From Bacteroidales bacterium (lineage in GTDB: Bacteria > Bacteroidota > Bacteroidia > Bacteroidales > VadinHA17), in assembly GCA_025358455.1 (NCBI GenBank), contig JANYJP010000041.1, positions 1 through 46,223 of the forward strand: a stretch of 46,223 nt of DNA, in the 5' to 3' direction. Numbering within the stretch: position 1 is the stretch's first letter; each line of letters starts with the position of its first letter. Positions 35,111 to 46,142 of the stretch are shown here, one piece after another. The notes beneath the pieces were generated by a model. The model did no database searches and was not told the origin of the DNA. It was given only the letters and a program-made list of their open reading frames with translations. The position numbers and the translations under genes are program-made.

Positions 35111-35833
35111 ATGAAAAACATTTCAAAACTTCTGTCGGTTCTTTTTCTTCTATCAGCAAATCTGGTGCAGTCTCAGTCATTGGATGATATACTAAAAGAA
35201 CATTTTTCAGCTATGGGTCAGGACAAACTCTCGAAGGTTAATACCCAAAGACTTACCGGAAAAATGATCCAGGGTGGTATTGAAATTCCATTTATTCAGA
35301 TGGGAAAACGACCCGATAAGGTGCATGTTGAAGGCACATTTCAGGCATTAACATTTGTACAGACTTACAATGGAAAAGAAGGATGGAGCCTCAATCCTTT
35401 TACCGGCGCTACCGATCCCCAGCCAATGTCAGAAGATGTACTTAAATCTATGAAGTATCAGTCAGATATGGATGGGATGCTGTGGAACTGGAATGAAAAA
35501 GGGTATTCGGTAACCTATGACGGGAAGGAAGATATGGAGGGGACATCCTGTTATAAAATAAAACTTGTTACCAAAGAAGGTGATTCATTTACATATTATA
35601 TAGACTCTGACTCATACATCATGATCCGGTCAAATTCAAAGATTAAGGTAATGGGAAATGAAAGCAATTCAGATCAATATTACAGTAACTATATGCAGGT
35701 GGAAGGTATTGCTGTGCCCGGGAAAGTTGAAAGTAAAGTGAATGGACAACTGGCCGGGACAATAGTTGTTGACAAAGTTGAACTAAACACTGAACTTGCT
35801 GACAGCCTGTTCGATAAGCCAGCAAAAAAATAA
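35111..35833 (+). CDS. Exported LolA/LolB-like outer-membrane lipoprotein-sorting family protein
   Basis: This 240-residue protein has a signal peptide (MKNISKLLSVLFLLSANLVQSQ) without a lipobox. The mature part is a run of beta strands with the pattern DDILKEHFSAMGQDKLSKVNTQ, then YNGKEGWSLNPFTGA and CYKIKLVTKEGDSFTYYID. This is the half-barrel layout of LolA-like proteins found across Bacteroidota. It could carry a hydrophobic ligand through the periplasm, but it is not LolA itself in any way I can show. It is 36 bases from the BNR protein gene and probably co-transcribed with it. Confidence 0.72.
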   Translation: MKNISKLLSVLFLLSANLVQSQSLDDILKEHFSAMGQDKLSKVNTQRLTGKMIQGGIEIPFIQMGKRPDKVHVEGTFQALTFVQTYNGKEGWSLNPFTGATDPQPMSEDVLKSMKYQSDMDGMLWNWNEKGYSVTYDGKEDMEGTSCYKIKLVTKEGDSFTYYIDSDSYIMIRSNSKIKVMGNESNSDQYYSNYMQVEGIAVPGKVESKVNGQLAGTIVVDKVELNTELADSLFDKPAKK

Positions 35834-35869
35834 TAATATCGTAATTTAAATCGCTTCAAATATAATATT

Positions 35870-38800
35870 ATGAACCTTAAACTTCTTAATATCAGTATTT
35901 TCTTTCTGTCAGTTACACTGGTACTCCACGGACAGATTACCGATGCTACTTTCGGAGACATTGAAGGTAGGCAGATTGGACCCGCCAGAATGAGTGGACG
36001 TATCTCATGCATTGACGCGCTGAATAAAAATCCAAATATTCTCTGGGTTGGCGCTGCAGGCGGGGGTGTCTGGAAATCAATTAATCAGGGAACAACATTC
36101 AAATCAGTGTTCGATGATTACAGCCAGTCAATAGGCACCATAACAATTGATCAGAATCATCCCGACACAGTCTGGGTTGGAACAGGTGAAGTTTGGGTAC
36201 GAAACAGTGTTTCGATCGGAACCGGTATCTACCGAACTGTCAACGGTGGTGAAAAATGGGAGTTGATGGGGTTGCCAAAAAGCGAGCGCATCGGCCGTAT
36301 TATAATTGATCCAAAGGATCCCTCGATTGTCTATGTGGCAGTCATGGGCGCATTATGGGGCGACAGCGAGGAAAGAGGAGTTTATAAAACCACCGATGGA
36401 GGTAAGACATGGAATAAGTTGCTGTATGTAAACCCCTCAACAGGATGCGCGGATATGGCAATAGATCCGGAGAATCCTTCACTTTTATATGCCTCAATGT
36501 GGGATTTCAGAAGGCAGGCTCATACTTTCAGATCCGGGGGGCCGGGTAGCGGACTATATAAATCTACTGACGGAGGAACAACATGGAATAAGATACACAA
36601 CGGATTACCCGCGGGAGAACTTGGACGAATTGCTGTTGCTGTCTCTCCTGTTAAACCGCACTACCTGTATGCTCTGGTTGAATCTGCAAAATCCGCCCTG
36701 TTTCGTTCAACTGACCAGGGTTCTTCATGGGAAAAGATGAGTGACCAGACAATGATGGGTGACAGACCATTTTATTATAGCCTGATCATGCCTGATCCAA
36801 AAGATCCGGAACGTATATATAAGCCGGGCACCACCCTATGGGCCAGCTCAAATGGCGGGAAAATATTCCAGAATCCATCTGTAACAGGCGGAAACTATCA
36901 CAGTGACACCCATGCCCTGTGGGTAAGTCCAATCGATAACCGGCTTATATATATGGGTACTGACGGTGGCGTATATATTTCAGCAGATAAGGGAAATACC
37001 TGGCGATTTGTTCAGAGTCTGCCGGTTTCACAATTTTACCATGTAAGCCTTGATAATAATAACCCATATAACGTTTATGGAGGCTTACAGGATAACGGCT
37101 CATGGATGGGCCCATCCAGGAAGCCGGGAGGAATAAGAAATTCCGACTGGAAAAATATCGGATATGGTGATGGTTTCTATACTTATGGCGATCTGACAGA
37201 TCCCGATATAACATATTCGCAATATCAGGGAGGAAGAATAAACCGGACAAATCAAAGGACAGGTGAAAGTAAGTATCTTAAACCATTTCCTGAATCAGGA
37301 ACTGCATCACTCAGATTCAACTGGAATACACCAACTGTTTTTGGTAAAAAATCGGGATGGCTTTATGTTGGATCACAATTCCTGTTTCGTTCCAAAGATA
37401 AGGGAGATTCGTTTGAAAGAATATCACCCGACCTCACAACAAATGACCCCAAACGTCAGAATCAGGAAAAATCAGGAGGACTAACAATAGATAACAGCAC
37501 AGCTGAAAATAACACCACCATTTTTACTATTTGTGAATCGCCGCTTGATGAAAACATTATCTGGGCAGGCACTGACGATGGAAATATTCAACTCACTACT
37601 GATGGTGGTAGTACATGGTCAAAACTGAATGCTGCAATTCCGGCATTGCCGCTGTTCGCTTTTATTTCACATATTGATGCTGACAATACTAACAAAAATG
37701 CAGCCTGGGTAACAGTAGATGCCCATCGTAACGGAGATATGAATCCATACGTTTATTATACTGACAATCTGGGTAAATCCTGGACTTCACTTGTAAATAC
37801 GGGAATCAATGGTTTTTGTCATGTAATAAAACAGGATCCTGTTAATCCGAACCTGATCTTTCTCGGAACTGAGCTGGGTCTTTATGTAAGCCTTGATCAC
37901 GGCAAAGTATGGGTAAGATTTAAAAATAAAGTTCCGCAAACAGGAATTTATGACATTGCCTTCCAGCCAAAGCAAAATGATCTGGTACTCGCAACCCATG
38001 GAAGAGGCGTAATTATTATCGACGACCTCACTCCTGTCAGGAACTTAAATCAATCAGTACTTGAACAGGAGGTAGCATTTTTACCGGTACGTCCTTATTA
38101 CTTTCCTTCAGGGCAAGGGGGGCAGGATTTTCCGGGTGATGCAGAATTTACCGGAAAAAATCAATCCACTGCAGCAACTGTTTGCTACTACCTCAAGAAA
38201 AGACATGTGTTTGGCGATATGTACATCAACATATTTGATTCCGACGGTAAGTTCCTGAAAAAAGTGCCGGCAGGTACACGTAAAGGAATAAATGTAGTAA
38301 GAGTGGCAACCGTTATGGACCCTCCAAAAGTTCCAAAATCTCCTAATATTCTTGGCGAGGCAACTTTTGGACCCAGTTACATTGATGGAACATATAATAT
38401 TAAGCTGGTAAAAGGAACCGAGACTTTTACCACAAATCTGACATTAAACGATGCTCCTGAACTGAAACATCCGGCTGAAGAACGTAAACTTCAGAGGGAA
38501 ACACTTATGAAAGCCTATAATCTCCTTGAGGAATTAGCTGTTGTTGATCATCAGATTCTTAATGCACGGGATACCTTAAAGACCAGAATATTAACCACAA
38601 AAGGTACCAGCCTGAAAAAGATGCAGGCTCTCATTGACTATTGTGAAATAATGCACGGCCAGATATCAGCAACTCAGTCCGGAGAAGGTGGTATTACAGG
38701 ACAGGTCAGATTACGTGAAGATATTGCTGAGGTATATAGTGCTGTTGGCGGGTATGAAGGGAATCCAACTAATCTTCAGATCAAAGCACTGGAGAATTAT

Positions 38801-38875
38801 GGAAATAAGGTCAAAGACCTTGCAGCTAAAATTGATGTAATAACAAAGAAGGATATTCCGTCATTAATTAAATAA
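35870..38875 (+). CDS. Secreted BNR-repeat (sortilin/Vps10-like) beta-propeller protein
   Basis: This 1001-residue protein has a signal peptide (to about residue 21) and at least ten BNR/Asp-box-like repeats across about residues 50-730, for example GVWKSINQGTTF, GVYKTTDGGKTW, GLYKSTDGGTTW and NIQLTTDGGSTW. They form one or two beta-propellers of the sortilin/GH74-like kind. After THGRGVIIIDD the C-terminus changes to a beta domain and then a helical end (about 855-1001). Homologues are often labelled glycosyl hydrolase, but I see no catalytic residues that prove hydrolysis. Binding or protein processing at the cell surface is as likely. No C-terminal sorting domain was found. Confidence 0.82.
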   Translation: MNLKLLNISIFFLSVTLVLHGQITDATFGDIEGRQIGPARMSGRISCIDALNKNPNILWVGAAGGGVWKSINQGTTFKSVFDDYSQSIGTITIDQNHPDTVWVGTGEVWVRNSVSIGTGIYRTVNGGEKWELMGLPKSERIGRIIIDPKDPSIVYVAVMGALWGDSEERGVYKTTDGGKTWNKLLYVNPSTGCADMAIDPENPSLLYASMWDFRRQAHTFRSGGPGSGLYKSTDGGTTWNKIHNGLPAGELGRIAVAVSPVKPHYLYALVESAKSALFRSTDQGSSWEKMSDQTMMGDRPFYYSLIMPDPKDPERIYKPGTTLWASSNGGKIFQNPSVTGGNYHSDTHALWVSPIDNRLIYMGTDGGVYISADKGNTWRFVQSLPVSQFYHVSLDNNNPYNVYGGLQDNGSWMGPSRKPGGIRNSDWKNIGYGDGFYTYGDLTDPDITYSQYQGGRINRTNQRTGESKYLKPFPESGTASLRFNWNTPTVFGKKSGWLYVGSQFLFRSKDKGDSFERISPDLTTNDPKRQNQEKSGGLTIDNSTAENNTTIFTICESPLDENIIWAGTDDGNIQLTTDGGSTWSKLNAAIPALPLFAFISHIDADNTNKNAAWVTVDAHRNGDMNPYVYYTDNLGKSWTSLVNTGINGFCHVIKQDPVNPNLIFLGTELGLYVSLDHGKVWVRFKNKVPQTGIYDIAFQPKQNDLVLATHGRGVIIIDDLTPVRNLNQSVLEQEVAFLPVRPYYFPSGQGGQDFPGDAEFTGKNQSTAATVCYYLKKRHVFGDMYINIFDSDGKFLKKVPAGTRKGINVVRVATVMDPPKVPKSPNILGEATFGPSYIDGTYNIKLVKGTETFTTNLTLNDAPELKHPAEERKLQRETLMKAYNLLEELAVVDHQILNARDTLKTRILTTKGTSLKKMQALIDYCEIMHGQISATQSGEGGITGQVRLREDIAEVYSAVGGYEGNPTNLQIKALENYGNKVKDLAAKIDVITKKDIPSLIK

Positions 38876-38953
38876 TCAGGGAATCTTTTTATTACGAAAT
38901 GATAATTGTTATAGTTTTTATACTTTTAACATTCCAATTGACCTTTTACTTAA

Positions 38954-40305
<1,352 letters not shown>

Positions 40306-40306
<1 letters not shown>

Positions 40307-41073
40307 TGCAGCTTATTGATACTCATACACATATTTATCTGCCGGAATTTGATACCGACAGGGATGAAGTGGTTGGCAGGGCGGTCAGTAGCGGCATCGT
40401 TAAAATGTTAATGCCTAATATTGATGTTTATTCTGTTGACCAGATGCTATCTGCGGAGAGTAGATTTCCTGAAATCTGCTTTCCAATGATAGGCCTTCAT
40501 CCTACATCGGTTAAAGGAGATTATATTTCCCAGCTTGATACTCTTGAAAACCTGTTCCTGAAACACAAATTTGTTGCCATCGGAGAAATAGGGATAGATC
40601 TATACTGGGATAAGACTTTTCTGAAAGAACAAATAATTGCTTTAGAAAGACAGATCTCTTTTGCTATTGGAAACGGGTTGCCTGTTGTAATACACTCGCG
40701 TGAATCATTCCCTGAAGTATTTTCTGTGCTTGAAGAATTCCGGGGTAAAGGATTAAAAGGAGTTCTTCATGCATTCACCGGAAACATTGAAGAGGCAGAG
40801 AGAGCAATTGATCTGGGTTTCAAGCTCGGTATCGGAGGTATAGTAACCTTCAAAAACTCAGGACTTGACAAAGTTGTTAAAGAAGCAGCACCTGAAAATC
40901 TGATCCTTGAAACTGATTCTCCGTATCTTGCTCCCACTCCTAACAGGGGAAAAAGGAATGAGAGTTCGTATCTTTATATCATAAATAAAAAACTTGCTGA
41001 CATTTACGGAATAGACGAAGAGGAGATTGCTTCTATTACATTTGCCAGCTCAACCGCTCTTTTCAATCTCTAA
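40306..41073 (+). CDS. tatD: TatD-family metal-dependent deoxyribonuclease
   Basis: This 255-residue TIM-barrel metallohydrolase has the first metal motif DTHTH (5-9), EIGIDLYWD, the VIHSRES histidine, HAFTGN and the late ETDSPYLAPTPNRGKRNES block. TatD enzymes are 3'-5' DNA exonucleases or DNases, proposed to act in DNA repair or fragmentation. It is translationally coupled to gdhA by a one-base overlap, although the functions are unrelated. Confidence 0.92.
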
Positions 41074-41082
41074 TAATAAAGA

Positions 41083-42120
41083 ATGAAGACTAAAAAGGAA
41101 ATCTCTATACTTATTATATATACTGGTGGAACTATTGGAATGGTTCAGGATCCGGAAACAGGGTCGCTGGTGCCGATTGATTTCCGGCATATAACTGACC
41201 ATGTTCCCGAACTCAGAAAATTCGGTTATGATCTTCATTCAGTATCTTTTGATCCCGTTAAAGACTCATCCAATATTGATCCTGAAGTATGGATCAGGAT
41301 GGCCGAGATCATTGAAGACAGTTATAATGATTTTGACGGTTTTGTGATATTGCATGGAACCGATACTATGGCATATACTGCTTCTGCCATGAGCTATATG
41401 CTTGAAAATCTCGGGAAACCCGTTATTCTTACAGGTTCACAGTTACCGATAGGCCTGTTACGAACCGATGGCAGGGAAAATCTTATTACAGCAATTGAAA
41501 TAGCTGCAGCGATTGAAAACGATGCTCCTGCAGTTCCCGAAGTCTGCATTTATTTTGATAATAAGCTGACCCGTGGAAACCGCACTACCAAGATGAGTGC
41601 CGAACATTTTGACGCTTTCAATTCTCCCAACTACCCTCCTCTTGCGGAGGTAGGGTTACATTTAAAATATTACAACCAACTGATCTGTTATCCAGCAAAA
41701 GAAAAGAAGCTTATTGTTCACAAGTCATTCGATACCAATGTGGCTATTCTTAAACTCTTTCCCGGAATTAACAGAAAGCTGGTAAGGGCAATTATAAAGA
41801 CTGAGGGACTCAGAGGACTGATTATTGAAACATTCGGATCTGGTAACGCCCCTACCTACCAATGGTTTCTGGATGACCTCAACCAGTTTATTGATACCGG
41901 CGGGATTATTCTCAACGTAACCCAATGTCCGGGAGGAAGTGTTGAGATGGGGGTATATGAGACGAGCCGTCAGATGATGGCAGCCGGAGTAATAAGCGGA
42001 AAGGACCTTACTTCAGAAGCTTCAGTTACAAAGCTAATGCATCTGCTTGGCAGATATTCATCGCGGGAAAAGATAACAGAGTCATTGAATAAATCATTGG
42101 CCGGAGAAATTTCCCAGTAG
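41083..42120 (+). CDS. ansA: Type I L-asparaginase
   Basis: The enzyme hydrolyses asparagine to aspartate and ammonia. The 345-residue protein has both catalytic threonine motifs, YTGGTIGM (13-20, Thr14) and HGTDTM (91-96), and SQLPIG. There is no signal peptide, so it is cytoplasmic, type I-like. It lies nine bases after tatD and in the same run as gdhA, so two ammonia-handling enzymes share a transcript. Confidence 0.94.
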   Translation: MKTKKEISILIIYTGGTIGMVQDPETGSLVPIDFRHITDHVPELRKFGYDLHSVSFDPVKDSSNIDPEVWIRMAEIIEDSYNDFDGFVILHGTDTMAYTASAMSYMLENLGKPVILTGSQLPIGLLRTDGRENLITAIEIAAAIENDAPAVPEVCIYFDNKLTRGNRTTKMSAEHFDAFNSPNYPPLAEVGLHLKYYNQLICYPAKEKKLIVHKSFDTNVAILKLFPGINRKLVRAIIKTEGLRGLIIETFGSGNAPTYQWFLDDLNQFIDTGGIILNVTQCPGGSVEMGVYETSRQMMAAGVISGKDLTSEASVTKLMHLLGRYSSREKITESLNKSLAGEISQ

Positions 42121-42140
42121 CGTTTTTATTAAAAATATTT

Positions 42141-42172
42141 TTTGTAATTTGCGCCCCTGTTTTTTACCTCAG
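42141..42172 (+). promoter_or_regulatory. Candidate promoter of tRNA-Ser
   Basis: TTTG (42141-42144) is followed after exactly 20 bases by TACCTCAG (42165-42172), which matches TAnnTTTG in six of eight positions. The mature tRNA begins 13 bases later. Confidence 0.4.
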
Positions 42173-42184
42173 GTGCATAATTAA

Positions 42185-42272
42185 GGAGAGATGCAGGAGT
42201 GGTTTAACTGGCACGCCTGGAAAGCGTGTGTACCTCAAAAGGGTACCGGGGGTTCGAATCCCTTTCTCTCCG
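42185..42272 (+). tRNA. tRNA-Ser (anticodon GGA)
   Basis: The 88-base gene folds as a class II tRNA. The acceptor GGAGAGA pairs with TCTCTCC. The anticodon stem is closed by CACGC and GCGTG around CTGGAAA, giving anticodon GGA (serine, UCC/UCU). A long variable arm built on GTACC/GGTAC and a T-loop TTCGAAT follow. The discriminator is G and CCA is not encoded. The outer T-stem contains two G-T pairs. Confidence 0.95.
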
Positions 42273-42448
42273 CAATACCTGAACAAACCCCGCCAATGGC
42301 GGGGTTGATTATGTTGATGAAGATTCGAAGAAAGCTTGCTTTCTGAAGAAGCTGAAGAAAAATAATCAAAAAACCCGAAAGGGTTTGTTCAGGTGTTGCT
42401 GGGAATCCCCCCCCGGGATCACTGAAAGTAATCCCTTTCTCTCCGCAA
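42257..42448. repeat. 173-bp unit after tRNA-Ser bounded by copies of the tRNA 3' end
   Basis: AATCCCTTTCTCTCCGCAA occurs at 42257-42275 (the tRNA 3' end) and exactly again at 42430-42448. Between them lie a 14-bp perfect inverted repeat, ACCTGAACAAACCC (42277-42290) against GGGTTTGTTCAGGT (42381-42394), and local hairpins CCCCGCC/GGCGGGG, AGAAAGC/GCTTTCT (42329-42344) and AAACCC-GAAA-GGGTTT. The right-hand copy is preceded by a GGGATCACT/AGTAATCCC hairpin resembling a T-arm. No reading frame fits inside. It looks like an integration scar or a mobile hairpin element. Confidence 0.65.
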
Positions 42449-42488
42449 AAACAAATTACTCCCTTCGCCATGCACGGCGCACCAACAA

Positions 42489-42523
42489 GAGGCTGTCTCA
42501 AAAGGGCAGCCTCTGTCTCTTTA
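42489..42523. terminator. Hairpin between tRNA-Ser and the prohibitin-like gene
   Basis: GAGGCTG and CAGCCTC form a 7-bp stem around TCTCAAAAGGG. The plus-strand flank is T-rich (TGTCTCTTT). It lies between convergent transcripts and may terminate either; a T-run proper is missing on both sides. Confidence 0.45.
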
Positions 42524-42550
42524 TCAGCGACTTATAATCTTTAAAGAATT

Positions 42551-43447
42551 TTATTTACTATCAACAAGTATCGGAAGGTTTTTTCCGTTAGGCATGAAGA
42601 TCAGTTTAGCATTTGGCGAAACTGTAATAGCTTTAATCATCTCATATTGTAAAAGTTTATCGCTCAGTCCTGTGCTTAATATCTTCTGATAATCAGCAAT
42701 ACCCTGTGCTTCAACTCTTTTTCGTTCTGCTTCCTGTCTTTCTTTCTGAAGAACAAAGGTCATTTTTTGTGCATCCTGTTCGGCATTTATTTTTGATTCA
42801 ATAGATGCTTTTACTGAAGCCGGTAATGTAATATTCCTTACTAATAGTTGTTCGAGTAATAATCCGCGATCTTTAAAGTTAGCTTCAATAGTTGAAAATA
42901 TCTTTGACTGAAATTCATCTCTTTTAGTTGAATAAAGCGCAACTGCGTCGTAATACACTGCATTATCCCTGATCTTTGTTCTGCAAATTGGACGTACAAG
43001 AACATTCCGGTAATCTATTCCAACCTCTTTGAGGATACGGGGTGCTTCGGAAGGGACAACCTTGTACAAAACAGTTAAGTCGATCACTACCTCCAATCCA
43101 TCTGCAGTTAAAACACGAATGGCGTCATCTCCCTGCTTTGATCCTTCGTCCTGAACTCCTGACATGGTATAGTTTTCAGTTCTGACATCAAACATAACCA
43201 CTTGTACCAGGGGGTTAATAACATTAAGTCCGCTTTCAAGGATATTATTGTTCACTTTACCAAAGAGTTTCTGTACACCCACCTGACCAGGTTCCACCTG
43301 AACAACACATGCTATTGAGACTCCAACCAGAATCACAACTACTCCTATTGTTTTTATAACTGTTCTAAACTTCTTCACTACAGGATCAGCATTTGCACCG
43401 AGTACTCCAATGATCAGAATCACAATACCGATAATTACTATTGTCAT
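42551..43447 (-). CDS. Prohibitin-like SPFH/Band 7 membrane protein
   Basis: This 298-residue protein has two short hydrophobic stretches at the N-terminus (about 2-19 and 32-51). A Band 7/SPFH domain follows (about 50-235) with VEPGQVGVQKLFGKVN, LTVLYKVVPSEA and LLEQLLVRNITLP. Next is a charged coiled-coil segment (AEQDAQKMTFVLQKERQEAERKR, about 222-244) and a short C-terminal part. This is the prohibitin layout: membrane-bound rings that scaffold proteases or lipid domains. No partner protease is adjacent. A possible -7 element TATCTTTA lies 44 bases upstream. Confidence 0.9.
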   Translation of the reverse strand: MTIVIIGIVILIIGVLGANADPVVKKFRTVIKTIGVVVILVGVSIACVVQVEPGQVGVQKLFGKVNNNILESGLNVINPLVQVVMFDVRTENYTMSGVQDEGSKQGDDAIRVLTADGLEVVIDLTVLYKVVPSEAPRILKEVGIDYRNVLVRPICRTKIRDNAVYYDAVALYSTKRDEFQSKIFSTIEANFKDRGLLLEQLLVRNITLPASVKASIESKINAEQDAQKMTFVLQKERQEAERKRVEAQGIADYQKILSTGLSDKLLQYEMIKAITVSPNAKLIFMPNGKNLPILVDSK

Positions 43448-43590
43448 AATTTAATTTTTAAAATTGTTAAATAATCAGTTTAAGGAAGTTATAAAGATAA
43501 TAAATTAATAATGCGCAAATAAGTGAATTAAAAAAGGCACAACAGAATTTTGCGCCCTTTACTTTACGTTTAAGTAATGACTGACTAAAC

Positions 43591-45840
43591 CTATAACGTA
43601 AATGTATAAGTATATTTCAGAAGAATTGATCTGTTATTATACAAGGGGAGTCTGGGATTTTCGATATCCCTGTAGGTACTCCGGCCTTCATTGAATACTA
43701 TATAAAAATCATTCCCTTCCCGGGGATTATACCTGAACCTGAAATTGGTCATAACAGCATTTTCAGCACTATTGTACTGAATGAATGTACTCAGTGACAA
43801 ATTCGTATTTATCATCACGAGCGCTTTAATCCCTGCCACTGCTCCGCTAAATGACTGATTCCGGCTAGTAAAATTCAGAAAATTATGTTCATACTTCAAT
43901 CCCACCTGAAGACTTGAACCTACATTCCAGGAAGGTTCAGTGCCGATGGTGAAACGCGTTCCATCATAAAAGGATCCGGCATATGCATCAACTCCCAGAA
44001 CAAATTTATTTGTCCGTGGAGAATTAAGATGTGTTTCAAGCTGATTGAATCCATATTTCCCTGATGGAACATAGGCATTTTCAGAGAAGCTGAAAGTATC
44101 AGCTACGTTTTCGAACACATGACTGACAGAGACCATTCCGCTAAAGCCCGATTTAAAAGTTAAATCATACATAAGTTCGGTTTGGAAGGATTGGGCTGAA
44201 TTATCGGCATTATCAAAATAACTATTTGCATTAATGCCAAGTTGATGGTTCTGAATTGGTGAAGTTTCACCCGGAATCCATCCATATCCCAACCCTCCGG
44301 AATAATGAGAATAATTATTTCGTGCAAAGAAACCTATACCTGGATTGAAATCCTTTCCGCTCCTGGCATATGTAAAATTATAGTTTAATCCCTTTTGGTT
44401 GAACCTGTCCCATCCTAGAAATATCTCAGTAGGATCGAGTGATACTATCTTATTTGGTGAGGAATCATCCAGCACCTGTGCAAGCTTTAAATTAATATAG
44501 TCATTCTCAGATATTTTGAATATTCCATCCATTCCATATGCCGTATTGTAAGAGCCATCGGTTCCAACCCGCGATGTAAGTATCCCGCCAACATAGCTGT
44601 TCTCATTTATTACCTGCCGTCTGAGGCGCATTATTCCAAAATTTTCAGATGAAAGGGCATTGATGTCACCCTCTCCCTGAATAACAGCATGGGTCTGCAT
44701 ATCAAGAAAACCGATATCCCATTTCCCGACCATACCTGTAATACGGGCACCTCCATAAATCGGAACCTGACCGCCCTCATTAAGACCAATTCTTCTGCTA
44801 TAGAAAAGACTCCCCCCGCGTTCAAAATCGAAAGTAAATACACTTGATCTTTCCTGAAAGAATGTTCTTTTTTCAGGAAAAAAGAGGGAGAATCTGGTAA
44901 GATTGATCTGCTCATCGTCTGCTTCAACCTGCGCGAAATCAGTATTGATCGTAAGATCCATGGTCAGATTATTAGTCAGACCGTACTTTACATCCAGTCC
45001 GGCATTAAAGGTGGGGTTCTTATCAAGTTTATATGCAGTAGCTGCTTCATTCTGAACATAATCATTTTGTAAGCCTCCGATAATATATGGGGCTATGTAA
45101 AATGGCTTTTTAGATTTAAGTCCGTCAAAACTAATTTCCTGAGCTTTCGATGGCCGGTAAGCGCTCATTTCACCCCAATTTGGCGGAATAGCCGGATAAA
45201 CATCAACTTCATTCTTATGTGCAATCTTCCTTATGCAGATCAGGCCCATTATAATCTTCCCGTCTTTCTCTTTAAACCGCATACTCGAAAACGGAATTCG
45301 CATTTCTGCAAACCAACCCTTCTCATTATGTGTTGTCTTTACATCCCAGAAAGTATTCCAACTCATGTTGAAAGGTCCCTTTCGCGGATCACCTCCAATG
45401 CTCATAGCATCCTTTGAAATTGTAAAATCACTTCTTAATCCTGTTGGCGTAGTCGAATAACCAAGCGCGTTCTCTTTGTCATTAAAGGAATCAAAGATCA
45501 GCATTAATTCTTCGCTGGAAACCTCAGATTCGTCACGCTTTTTAGATGATATCAGCATATCCCCTGCATTGGAGTCATATAATCTGGCTCCTATATACAG
45601 AAATGTGTTATCGTAACATATCATAACTTCACTTTTTTCTGAAGGCTCATTCCCAAAAGTCGGTGTATGCATAACCATCTGAAGTGGCTTGAGGTTTTGC
45701 CAGCAGTTATCATCAACAACACCATCGAATTTGAAATCACCATTGATTCTCTGAATTGAAATCTGCCCCTGAGAATATCCAAGCTGAGAAATAACCATCA
45801 GGGAAACCAAAATCAAACAACATTTAAATAACCTTCTCAT
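43591..45840 (-). CDS. DUF5916 outer-membrane protein with CBM9-like domain
   Basis: This 749-residue protein has a signal peptide (ending about residue 24), then a CBM9-like beta-sandwich (about 28-215) with GDFKFDGVVDDNCWQN and KGWFAEMRIPFSSMRFK. The remainder is strand-rich and ends in YTYTFTL with a terminal hydrophobic pattern, as in outer-membrane barrels. The FSLFFPEKRTFFQERSSVFTF segment is typical of DUF5916 proteins of Bacteroidota. Binding of carbohydrate or haem-like ligands has been suggested for the N-terminal fold; the true ligand is unknown. It is not clearly co-transcribed with the prohibitin-like gene, 143 bases away. Confidence 0.8.
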   Translation of the reverse strand: MRRLFKCCLILVSLMVISQLGYSQGQISIQRINGDFKFDGVVDDNCWQNLKPLQMVMHTPTFGNEPSEKSEVMICYDNTFLYIGARLYDSNAGDMLISSKKRDESEVSSEELMLIFDSFNDKENALGYSTTPTGLRSDFTISKDAMSIGGDPRKGPFNMSWNTFWDVKTTHNEKGWFAEMRIPFSSMRFKEKDGKIIMGLICIRKIAHKNEVDVYPAIPPNWGEMSAYRPSKAQEISFDGLKSKKPFYIAPYIIGGLQNDYVQNEAATAYKLDKNPTFNAGLDVKYGLTNNLTMDLTINTDFAQVEADDEQINLTRFSLFFPEKRTFFQERSSVFTFDFERGGSLFYSRRIGLNEGGQVPIYGGARITGMVGKWDIGFLDMQTHAVIQGEGDINALSSENFGIMRLRRQVINENSYVGGILTSRVGTDGSYNTAYGMDGIFKISENDYINLKLAQVLDDSSPNKIVSLDPTEIFLGWDRFNQKGLNYNFTYARSGKDFNPGIGFFARNNYSHYSGGLGYGWIPGETSPIQNHQLGINANSYFDNADNSAQSFQTELMYDLTFKSGFSGMVSVSHVFENVADTFSFSENAYVPSGKYGFNQLETHLNSPRTNKFVLGVDAYAGSFYDGTRFTIGTEPSWNVGSSLQVGLKYEHNFLNFTSRNQSFSGAVAGIKALVMINTNLSLSTFIQYNSAENAVMTNFRFRYNPREGNDFYIVFNEGRSTYRDIENPRLPLYNNRSILLKYTYTFTL

Positions 45841-45868
45841 ATTTTATTACCTGTATTTAAAATTTCTG

Positions 45869-45876
45869 CGAATTTA
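45869..45876 (-). promoter_or_regulatory. Probable -7 element for the DUF5916 gene
   Basis: The minus strand reads TAAATTCG followed by C, seven of eight matches to TAnnTTTG, 28 bases before the ATG at 45840. A TTG lies upstream at slightly short spacing (about 17). Confidence 0.4.
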
Positions 45877-46004
45877 ATATAAGTTATTTCTTTCAATCAT
45901 AAAATAATAGAAACCTGAAAAGTATAATTCTGTAAGCCATTAAATACCGGTGAAATTTAAAACACGCACAAATCTCAGATCGCATTACAATTTCCTGCAA
46001 AATA

Positions 46005-46142
46005 ATGATTGAATCTGATATCTTTTCTGAACTTATTTGTGAAACAAAGAAAATGGGTATTGAATTACCCTTTTGTTTCAAAAAATCCGAGGAAGAAGAA
46101 TCCGATGTTCCTGTGAAGTACACGCATTGTGTGATTAATTGA
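46005..46142 (+). CDS. Possible small protein, 45 residues
   Basis: A short frame beginning MIESDIFSELICETKKMG and ending THCVIN contains two clear halves, an amphipathic helix-like start and an acidic middle (KSEEEESD). There is no Shine-Dalgarno or TAnnTTTG promoter and I do not recognise it. It could be chance or a gene fragment. An overlapping 76-codon frame on the minus strand is no more convincing. The rest of 45877-46223 shows only AT-rich sequence. Confidence 0.2.
   Translation: MIESDIFSELICETKKMGIELPFCFKKSEEEESDVPVKYTHCVIN

Noticed and set aside
42277-42394. Insertion sequence with terminal inverted repeats
   Set aside because: The 118-bp unit holds no transposase frame and is not flanked by an ordinary target-site duplication; the flanking repeat is the tRNA 3' end.
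42489-42523. IS-end remnant (GAGGCTGTCTC-type inverted repeat)
   Set aside because: The motif faintly recalls some IS termini, but no transposase or second end is nearby; a terminator-like hairpin is the simpler view.
45893-46123. A 76-codon minus-strand frame at the right edge
   Set aside because: No promoter, no recognisable domain and no signal peptide; the composition looks like chance.
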